From the NCBI RefSeq assembly GCF_000373625.1, contig NZ_KB891996.1:62001-126000 (forward strand): DNA of 64,000 nt, given 5' to 3'. This stretch comes from Streptomyces sp. LaPpAH-108 (lineage in GTDB: Bacteria; Actinomycetota; Actinomycetes; Streptomycetales; Streptomycetaceae). Positions 57,884 to 64,000 of the stretch are shown here, one piece after another. The notes beneath the pieces were generated by a model. It was not told where the DNA came from. It did no database searches and saw only the letters and a program-made list of their open reading frames with translations. The number at the start of each line of letters is the position of its first letter. Position 1 is the first letter of the stretch. Position numbers and translations under genes: made by a program.

Positions 57884-59332
57884 GTGAGCGCCATTCGCCC
57901 GGCAGCCGTCGTCGTTCTCGCAGCGGGTGAGGGCACCCGTATGAAGTCCGCCACACCGAAGGTGCTGCACGAGATCTGCGGCCGTTCGCTGGTGGGGCAC
58001 GTGCTGGCCGCCTCCCGTGAGCTGGACCCGGAGCACCTCGTCGTCGTCGTGGGCCACGCCCGTGAGCAGGTCACCGCGCACCTGGCGGAGATCGACCCCG
58101 GTGTCCGCACCGCCGTGCAGGAGCAGCAGAACGGCACCGGGCACGCGGTGCGGATGGCGCTGGAGGAGCTGGGCGGCCCCCTGGAGGGCACCGTCGTCGT
58201 CGTGTGCGGCGACACCCCGCTGCTCACGGCCGGCACCCTGCGGGAGCTGGCCGGTACGCACCACGCCGACGGCAACGCGGTGACCGTGCTGACCGCCGAG
58301 GTCCCGGACGCGACCGGGTACGGCCGGATCGTGCGGGACGAGACGACCGGCGCGGTGACGGCGATCGTGGAGCACAAGGACGCGACAGAGGCGCAGCGGG
58401 CGCTCCGGGAGATCAACAGCGGTGTGTTCGCGTTCGACGGCCCGCTGCTGGCGGACGCGCTGAAGCAGGTGCGTACGGACAACAGCCAGGGCGAGGAGTA
58501 CCTGACGGACGTGCTCGGCATTCTGCGGGAGGCCGGGCACCGGGTGGGTGCCTCGGTGGCCGGGGATCACCGGGAGATCGCCGGGATCAACAACCGGGTG
58601 CAGCTGGCGGAGGCGCGCCGGACGCTGAACGACCGTGTGGTGACGGCCGCGATGCTGGACGGTGTGACGGTGGTGGATCCGGCGACGACGTGGGTGGATG
58701 TGACGGTCACGTTCGGCCGGGACGCGCTGGTGCACCCGGGGACGCAGCTGACGGGTGCGACGCATGTCGGCGAGGGCGCGGAGGTCGGTCCGAACAGCCG
58801 GCTGAACGACACGCACGTGGGCGCGGGTGCGCGGCTGGACAACACGGTGTCGGACGGTGCCCGGGTCGGGGAGGGCGCGTCGGTGGGTCCGTTCGCGTAT
58901 CTGCGGCCGGGGACGCGGCTCGGTGTGAAGTCCAAGATCGGGACGTATGTGGAGACGAAGAACGCGTCGATCGGTGAGGGGACGAAGGTTCCGCATCTGT
59001 CGTACGTGGGGGACGCGACGATCGGTGATTTCACGAACATCGGGGCGGCGAGCGTGTTCGTGAACTACGACGGTCAGGACAAGCATCACTCGGTGATCGG
59101 GTCGCATTGCCGGACGGGGGCGGACAACATGTTTGTGGCGCCTGTCACGGTCGGGGACGGTGCGTACACCGCCGCGGGGTCCGTGATCGTCAAGGATGTG
59201 CCGGCCGGTTCGCTGGCCGTGGCGCGTGGCCAGCAGCGCAATATCGAAGGCTGGGTGGCCCGTAAGCGGCCCGGGAGCGCGGCGGCGAAGGCGGCCGGTG
59301 CGGTGTCCCGTCCGGCCGGTGACGAGGGCTGA
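57884..59332 (+). CDS. glmU: Bifunctional GlmU (UDP-GlcNAc synthesis)
   Basis: The 482-residue enzyme acetylates glucosamine-1-phosphate and uridylylates the product, giving UDP-N-acetylglucosamine for cell wall synthesis. The N-terminal uridyltransferase has LAAGEGTRMKSATPKVLHEI and QEQQNGTGHAV. The C-terminal left-handed beta-helix acetyltransferase has repeated hexapeptides and GAASVFVNYDGQDKHHSVIG, with the usual active-site His region. An Ala-rich tail follows. GTG 57884 has GAAAGG upstream. Confidence 0.96.
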   Translation: MSAIRPAAVVVLAAGEGTRMKSATPKVLHEICGRSLVGHVLAASRELDPEHLVVVVGHAREQVTAHLAEIDPGVRTAVQEQQNGTGHAVRMALEELGGPLEGTVVVVCGDTPLLTAGTLRELAGTHHADGNAVTVLTAEVPDATGYGRIVRDETTGAVTAIVEHKDATEAQRALREINSGVFAFDGPLLADALKQVRTDNSQGEEYLTDVLGILREAGHRVGASVAGDHREIAGINNRVQLAEARRTLNDRVVTAAMLDGVTVVDPATTWVDVTVTFGRDALVHPGTQLTGATHVGEGAEVGPNSRLNDTHVGAGARLDNTVSDGARVGEGASVGPFAYLRPGTRLGVKSKIGTYVETKNASIGEGTKVPHLSYVGDATIGDFTNIGAASVFVNYDGQDKHHSVIGSHCRTGADNMFVAPVTVGDGAYTAAGSVIVKDVPAGSLAVARGQQRNIEGWVARKRPGSAAAKAAGAVSRPAGDEG

Positions 59333-59503
59333 CGGGGCCGGGGCAGGTCTCGTCCGGCCCCCTTCCGGACACGAGTGCGTCAAACACGGCGTACCGTGAT
59401 AAGTGCACACCCGCACCCCCTACCAGCTGATTCGGCCCTCTCGTGCCCAGCCGAGAGGCCGCTTGGCCGAGGCTGGCTGACACACCTCTGAGGAGACAGT
59501 GCT

Positions 59504-60484
59504 GTGACCGGGATCAAGACGACCGGCGAGAAGAAGATGATGTTCTTCTCCGGCCGCGCCCACCCCGAGCTTGCCGAGGAGGTCGCCCGCGAGCTCGGTG
59601 TCGGGGTCGTCCCGACGAAGGCGTTCGACTTCGCCAACGGTGAGATCTACGTTCGCTATCAGGAGTCGGCGCGTGGCGCGGACTGCTTTCTGATCCAGAG
59701 CCACACGGCCCCGATCAACAAGTGGATCATGGAGCAGCTGATCATGATCGACGCGCTGAAGCGCGCGTCGGCCCGCTCCATCACGGTGATCGTGCCGTTC
59801 TACGGTTACGCGCGTCAGGACAAGAAGCACCGTGGCCGTGAGCCGATCTCGGCGCGGCTGATCGCGGATCTGATGAAGACGGCGGGTGCGGACCGCATCC
59901 TGACGGTGGATCTGCACACGGACCAGATCCAGGGCTTCTTCGACGGTCCGGTGGACCATCTGTTCGCGCTGCCGCTGCTGGCGGACTACGTGGGCTCCAA
60001 GGTGGACCGTGACAAGCTCACGGTCGTGTCGCCGGACGCGGGCCGGGTGCGGGTGGCGGACCGCTGGTGCGACCGGCTCGGTGCGCCGCTGGCGATCGTG
60101 CACAAGCGGCGCGACAAGGACGTGGCGAACCAGGTCACGGTCCATGAGGTCGTGGGTGAGGTCAAGGGCCGGGTGTGTGTGCTGGTCGACGACATGATCG
60201 ACACGGGTGGCACGATCTGTGCGGCGGCGGACGCGCTGTTCGCGCACGGTGCCGAGGACGTGATCGTGACGGCGACGCACGGTGTGCTGTCGGGTCCGGC
60301 GGTGGACCGGCTGAAGAACTCGCGGGTGAGCGAGTTCGTGTTCACGGACACGCTGCCGACGCCGGGTGAGCTGGCGGCGGATCTGGAGAAGATCACGGTG
60401 CTGTCGATCGCGCCGACGATCGCGAACGCGGTGCGTGAGGTGTTCGAGGACGGCTCGGTGACGAGCCTCTTCGACGAGCAGTGA
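59504..60484 (+). CDS. prs: Ribose-phosphate pyrophosphokinase (PRPP synthetase)
   Basis: The 326-residue enzyme makes PRPP from ribose-5-phosphate and ATP for nucleotides, histidine and tryptophan. Signature parts are DLHTDQIQGFFDGPVDHL and the PRPP loop VCVLVDDMIDTGGTICAAADAL, with the regulatory and active-site Lys/Arg region RRDKDVANQV. GTG 59504 follows GAGGAGA by 8 bases. It lies 171 bases downstream of glmU. The pairing of cell-wall nucleotide-sugar and PRPP genes is conserved in actinobacteria. Confidence 0.96.
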   Translation: MTGIKTTGEKKMMFFSGRAHPELAEEVARELGVGVVPTKAFDFANGEIYVRYQESARGADCFLIQSHTAPINKWIMEQLIMIDALKRASARSITVIVPFYGYARQDKKHRGREPISARLIADLMKTAGADRILTVDLHTDQIQGFFDGPVDHLFALPLLADYVGSKVDRDKLTVVSPDAGRVRVADRWCDRLGAPLAIVHKRRDKDVANQVTVHEVVGEVKGRVCVLVDDMIDTGGTICAAADALFAHGAEDVIVTATHGVLSGPAVDRLKNSRVSEFVFTDTLPTPGELAADLEKITVLSIAPTIANAVREVFEDGSVTSLFDEQ

Positions 60485-60525
60485 GGTTTCCGCTGGCCCG
60501 TCTCGCGGGCTAGTGGATGATCCTT

Positions 60526-60554
60526 TTGGGTGCGGCCTTCCGGCCGAGTAGACT
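60526..60554 (+). promoter_or_regulatory. Promoter upstream of rplY
   Basis: TTGGGT (60526-60531), a 17-base spacer and TAGACT (60549-60554) form a plausible housekeeping promoter with a leader of about 130 bases. Just before it, an imperfect 7-bp hairpin (60493-60513) may end the prs transcript. Confidence 0.5.
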
Positions 60555-60689
60555 GCGACAGTTGCTCGGCGAGGGAGGCCGCACTCGTGTTTTTCGCGAG
60601 GTGGCTGTCCGTTATCGACGCGCTCTTCGTAGCAGGCCGTTCGTGGCCGGGTGACCACGTCCCTACTACCTCTACGAGGAGTGATTCAC

Positions 60690-61289
60690 ATGTCCGAGGT
60701 GAAGATCGCCGCCGAGACCCGCACCGAGTTCGGCAAGGGTGCGGCCCGCCGCATCCGCCGTGACAGCAAGGTTCCCGGTGTGCTCTACGGCCACGGCTCC
60801 GACCCGCTGCACCTGACCCTCCCGGGCCACGAGCTGCTGCTGGCGCTGCGTACGCCGAACGTCCTGATCGCCCTGGACATCGACGGCAAGACCAACGAGC
60901 TGGCGATCCCGAAGGCCGTCCAGCGTGACGCCATCAAGGGCTTCCTGGAGCACGTCGACCTGCAGCTGGTCAAGCGCGGCGAGAAGGTCAACGTCGAGAT
61001 CCCGGTCGTCGCCGAGGGCGAGCTGGCCCCGGGCGGCAACCTGCTCGAGCACGTGCTGAACGCCCTGCCGGTCGAGGCCGAGGCCACGCACATCCCCGAG
61101 TCCGTGACGGTCTCCGTCGAGGGCCTGGAGGCCGGTGCCTCGATCCACGCCAAGGACATCAAGCTGCCGGCCGGTGTCTCGCTGGCCGTCGAGGGCGACG
61201 CCGTCGTCCTGCAGGTCCTGGCCGCCCAGGCCGAGGAGGTCTCCCCGGAGGCCGAGGCCGCCGAGGGTGACGAGGCCGCCGAGGCCTGA
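60690..61289 (+). CDS. rplY: 50S ribosomal protein L25/general stress protein Ctc
   Basis: The 199-residue protein binds 5S rRNA in its L25 N-terminal domain (KIAAETRTEFGKGAARRIRR, then VPGVLYGHG). The TL5/Ctc-type C-terminal beta-domain (EAGASIHAKDIKLPAGVSLA) and an acidic Glu/Ala tail complete it. The longer Ctc form is typical of high-GC Gram-positives. ATG 60690 has a GAGGAGTGA box. Confidence 0.96.
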   Translation: MSEVKIAAETRTEFGKGAARRIRRDSKVPGVLYGHGSDPLHLTLPGHELLLALRTPNVLIALDIDGKTNELAIPKAVQRDAIKGFLEHVDLQLVKRGEKVNVEIPVVAEGELAPGGNLLEHVLNALPVEAEATHIPESVTVSVEGLEAGASIHAKDIKLPAGVSLAVEGDAVVLQVLAAQAEEVSPEAEAAEGDEAAEA

Positions 61290-61337
61290 GTCGGCCCGGT
61301 TCTGCCGCCGCGTCCGTGGCGGTAGCCGTATTCGCTC

Positions 61338-61383
61338 CAGCCGCTGCTTCCCTAAGGGTGTTCCCTTGGGGGAGCAGCGGCTG
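61338..61383 (+). terminator. Hairpin between rplY and pth
   Basis: CAGCCGCTGCT (61338-61348) pairs with AGCAGCGGCTG (61373-61383), with inner CCC/GGG pairing. It lies 23 bases before the pth start and could be a terminator or attenuator. Confidence 0.7.
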
Positions 61384-61405
61384 TCGCACGTGAGGAGACA
61401 GGGAC

Positions 61406-62002
61406 GTGAGCACGTCCGAGAGTGCCCCCTGGCTGGTCGTCGGGCTCGGCAATCCGGGTCCTGAGTACGCGATGAACCGGCACAACGTCGGTTTCATGGT
61501 GGTGGATCTGCTCGCGGAGCGGATCGGCGGGAAGTTCAAGCGGGCGTCCAAGGCGCAGGCGCAGGTGCTGGAGGGCCGGATCGGTCCGGCGGGTCCGGGC
61601 AGCCGCCGGGTGATCCTGGCGAAGCCGATGTCGTTCATGAATCTGTCGGGCGGCCCGGTGAACGCGCTGCGGGACTTCTACAAGGTGCCGGTCGATCACA
61701 TCGTGGCCGTGCACGACGAGCTGGACATCGACTACGCGACGCTGCGGCTGAAGCTGGGCGGCGGGGACAACGGGCACAACGGCCTGAAGTCGATGACGAA
61801 GGCGATGGGCGCGGACTATCACCGGGTGCGGTGCGGGATCGGCCGTCCGCCGGGGCGGATGCAGGTGGCGGACTTCGTGCTGAAGGACTTCGCGTCCACC
61901 GAGCGCAAGGAGCTGGACTGGTTCGTGGACCGGGCGGCGGACGCGGTGGAGTCGTTGGTGACGGAGGGTCTGGAGCGGGCGCAGTCGGCGTACAACTCCT
62001 GA
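61406..62002 (+). CDS. pth: Peptidyl-tRNA hydrolase
   Basis: The 198-residue enzyme releases tRNA from dropped-off peptidyl-tRNA. Conserved elements are LVVGLGNPGPEYAMNRHNVGFM (catalytic His), KPMSFMNLSGGPV, VHDELDID and GGGDNGHNGLKSM. GTG 61406 follows GAGGAGAC. Its pairing with rplY is conserved in many bacteria. Confidence 0.96.
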   Translation: MSTSESAPWLVVGLGNPGPEYAMNRHNVGFMVVDLLAERIGGKFKRASKAQAQVLEGRIGPAGPGSRRVILAKPMSFMNLSGGPVNALRDFYKVPVDHIVAVHDELDIDYATLRLKLGGGDNGHNGLKSMTKAMGADYHRVRCGIGRPPGRMQVADFVLKDFASTERKELDWFVDRAADAVESLVTEGLERAQSAYNS

Positions 62003-62053
62003 CTTGTCGGGTCTGCTCCGCAGCGGAGTTGACCGGTCGTAGGGGTATGGCCA

Positions 62054-62560
62054 ATGATCCCGGCCATGCCTGCCAGAGCCAGTTCTGTCCGCCGGGCTTC
62101 CGTGACCGCGCTGGGGGTGGGGCGGGCCGTGCTGATGGGCATGTGCGCCGCGCTGATCCTCTTCGCCGGGGCATGGGGTTCCTGGGGCACCGCGCAGCAC
62201 GTGATGCTGCCCAAGGGCCGTGAGCACGGCACGATGCGGGTGACGGAGTGTTCCGGCGACCGCTGTACGGGTCCGTTCACGCCGACGTCCGAGGGGGCGG
62301 TGCGGCGTGCGCGTGTGGTGCTGGCGAAGAGCGTCGCGGTGCGCGAGGGCCGGTCCTACGAGGTGACGGTGGAGCCCGGTACGGACGTGGTGGTGCGTTC
62401 GGGGCTCTCGGGGACGCTGTTCGCGTGGCTGCCGCTGGGCGGGGCGCTGGTGCTGGCCTCGGTGGTGGTGGCGGGCGGGATGCGGCTGACGCGGACCGGC
62501 TGGGTGCTGGCGGGGCTGGGTGTGGCGCTGCTGACGGGGGCGTTCGTGACGGCGCAGTGA
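62054..62560 (+). CDS. Two-helix membrane protein with extracytoplasmic Cys pair
   Basis: The 168-residue protein has a transmembrane helix (about 24-44), a beta-rich outer part with CSGDRC-type cysteines (about 70-75), and two hydrophobic helices near the C-terminus (about 119-140 and 146-166). The family is unknown to me. The start at 62054 follows an AGGGG box; the ATG four codons later is an alternative. It is separated by 51 bases from pth. Confidence 0.78.
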   Translation: MIPAMPARASSVRRASVTALGVGRAVLMGMCAALILFAGAWGSWGTAQHVMLPKGREHGTMRVTECSGDRCTGPFTPTSEGAVRRARVVLAKSVAVREGRSYEVTVEPGTDVVVRSGLSGTLFAWLPLGGALVLASVVVAGGMRLTRTGWVLAGLGVALLTGAFVTAQ

Positions 62561-62607
62561 CGTACGCGTGCGTCCCCTGACCTGTGCGCCCCCTGATCTG
62601 GATGTGC

Positions 62608-62644
62608 CGGTGCCCCCGGAGCCTTTCGGTCTCCGGGGGCACCG
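62608..62644. terminator. Bidirectional terminator before ppc
   Basis: A perfect 14-bp stem (62608-62621 with 62631-62644) and a 9-base loop lie between the convergent membrane protein and ppc genes. Confidence 0.88.
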
Positions 62645-62664
62645 TCGTGTGTACGGCGGGGTGG

Positions 62665-64000
62665 TCAGCCGGTGTTGCGCAGGCCCGCCGCGACGCCGTT
62701 GACGGTCAGGAGCAGGGCGCGGGCGAGGAGCGGGTCGGGTTCGGCGCCCTCGGCGACCGCGTCGCGCTGGCGCTTGAGCAGGGCGACCTGGAGGTAGGAG
62801 ATCGGGTCGAGGTAGGCGTCGCGGATGGCGAAGGTCTGCCGCAGCACGGGCTGGGCGTCGAGGAGTTCGCTCTCGCCGGTGATGCGCAGGATCTCGGCGA
62901 CGGTGAGGTCGTGCTCGGCGCGGATGGTGTCGAAGACGTGCCGCAGGTTCTCGGGCACGAGGGTGTCGACGTAGTGTCCGGCGATGCGCAGGTCGGTCTT
63001 GGCGAGGGTCATCTCGACGTTGGAGATGAAGTTGCGGAAGAAGTGCCACTGCTCGTGCATCTCGTCGAGCACGGTGTCCAGGCCCGCCTCGCGCAGGGCC
63101 TTGAGGCCGGAGCCGACGCCGAACCAGCCGGGGACGATCTGCCGGGACTGGGTCCAGCCGAACACCCAGGGGATGGCGCGCAGTCCGTCGAGGGAGACGC
63201 CGGAGCCGGGGCGGCGGGAGGGCCGCGAGCCCAGGTGCAGGTCGGCGAGCTGGTCGACCGGGGTGGAGGCGAGGAAGTACGTCGGCAGGTCGGGGTCCTC
63301 GACCAGCTCGCGGTAGGCGGAGTGGGCGGCGTCGGAGACCACGTCCATGGCCGCGTCCCAGCGGGCCAGGGCCTCGTCGGACTGGCGGGGCGCGGTGTGC
63401 AGGGCGGACGCCTGGAGGGTGGCGGCGACCGTCAGCTCCAGGTTCTCCCGGGCCAGCGAGGGGATCAGGTACTTGTCGGAGATGACCTCGCCCTGCTCGG
63501 TGACCTTGATCTCGCCCTCCAGGGTGCCCCAGGGCTGGGCGAGGATCGCGTCGTGCGAGGGGCCGCCGCCGCGGCCGACGGTGCCGCCGCGGCCGTGGAA
63601 GAGGCGCAGGCGGACGCCGTAGCGGTGGGCGACGTCGCGCAGGCGGCGCTGGGCGCGGTGGATCTCCCACTGGCTGGTGGTGATGCCGCCGAACTTGGAG
63701 GAGTCGGAGTAGCCGAGCATGACCTCCTGGACGTCTCCGCGCAGCGCGACCAGGCGCCGGTAGGAGGGGTCGGAGAGCATGTCCTCCAGGATGGTGTCGG
63801 CGGCCTTCAGCTCGTCGGTGGTCTCCAGGAGGGGGACGATGCCGATCTTGGCCCAGCCCGCGTGCAGGTCGAGCAGTCCGGCCTCGCGGGCCAGGACGGT
63901 GGCGGCGAAGACGTCGTCGGCGCCCTGGCACATGGAGATGATGTACGACTCGATGACCTCGGGTCCGAAGACCTCCAGGGCGCGCTTGACGGTCTGGAAG
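62665..64000 (-). CDS. ppc: Phosphoenolpyruvate carboxylase, C-terminal part (runs off right edge)
   Basis: At least 445 C-terminal residues are present; the start lies beyond position 64000. The enzyme fixes bicarbonate on phosphoenolpyruvate to oxaloacetate, feeding the TCA cycle. Seen are GYSDSSKFGG, the catalytic loop FHGRGGTVGRGGGPS, GEVISDKY, a Trp/Gln substrate segment (WVFGWTQSRQIVPGW), and the canonical C-terminus GLRNTG. The frame stays open to the window edge. Confidence 0.96.
   Translation of the reverse strand, partial: FQTVKRALEVFGPEVIESYIISMCQGADDVFAATVLAREAGLLDLHAGWAKIGIVPLLETTDELKAADTILEDMLSDPSYRRLVALRGDVQEVMLGYSDSSKFGGITTSQWEIHRAQRRLRDVAHRYGVRLRLFHGRGGTVGRGGGPSHDAILAQPWGTLEGEIKVTEQGEVISDKYLIPSLARENLELTVAATLQASALHTAPRQSDEALARWDAAMDVVSDAAHSAYRELVEDPDLPTYFLASTPVDQLADLHLGSRPSRRPGSGVSLDGLRAIPWVFGWTQSRQIVPGWFGVGSGLKALREAGLDTVLDEMHEQWHFFRNFISNVEMTLAKTDLRIAGHYVDTLVPENLRHVFDTIRAEHDLTVAEILRITGESELLDAQPVLRQTFAIRDAYLDPISYLQVALLKRQRDAVAEGAEPDPLLARALLLTVNGVAAGLRNTG

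Overview
The window is a very GC-rich, high-density segment of a Streptomyces chromosome. The evidence is the codon bias, frequent GTG starts, absence of any TTA codon in a gene I scanned, a bldA-type tRNA-Leu(UAA), two resuscitation-promoting factors with a c-di-AMP riboswitch, and a gene order that I recall as the same as the S. coelicolor core region around cystathionine beta-synthase, enolase, mfd, glmU, prs, rplY, pth and ppc. No insertion sequence, integrase, prophage or CRISPR array is visible.

Layout. 1-7.7 kb: a partial membrane protein, an RpiR-type regulator, cystathionine beta-synthase, a secreted SGNH hydrolase, a thiolase and small conserved proteins. 7.7-13.2 kb: a Bax-inhibitor-like membrane protein, then an apparent peptide locus. 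The locus has two near-identical small peptides, a membrane M50 metalloprotease, an exported Cys-containing protein, and a divergent helix-turn-helix regulator with two tandem palindromes between them. 13.3-24 kb: bldA, an FtsX-type ABC exporter, cyclopropane synthase, NADH dehydrogenase II with a Rex-like site, a DUF501-Ppx fusion, DivIC and enolase. 24-33.7 kb: rpfA with its riboswitch, a second Rpf, a P450, MazG, a SurA-like lipoprotein, a DUF1906 secreted protein, and a soluble Ser/Thr kinase coupled to a small membrane protein.

33.8-41.5 kb is more accessory. It holds a solitary adenine-methylase-like protein with fused helix-turn-helix and HsdS-like parts, exported repeat proteins and lipoproteins, a GNAT, a secreted HNH nuclease and a TetR/SCO6745-family divergent pair. 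41.5-50 kb: Mfd, a second FtsX-type ABC exporter and a coiled-coil protein. 50.2-55.2 kb is a compact toxin/immunity-like island: a WHH-nuclease/SUKH-1 fusion, a YrhB/deaminase/SUKH-4 fusion, a YwqJ-type deaminase and a SUKH-3 protein. 55.3-64 kb: an orphan histidine kinase, a LAGLIDADG-like protein beside tRNA-Gln, then GlmU, PRPP synthetase, ribosomal L25, peptidyl-tRNA hydrolase, a membrane protein and the C-terminal part of PEP carboxylase.

The two loci with the best claim to being undescribed systems are the cysteine-free twin-peptide/M50 protease cluster (8.9-12.8 kb) and the four-gene toxin/immunity fusion island (50.2-55.2 kb). The solitary methylase, whose coding sequence is studded with the same octamer that forms its promoter palindrome, is third. 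Assignments rest on reading the sequence and remembered family motifs; no database search was possible.
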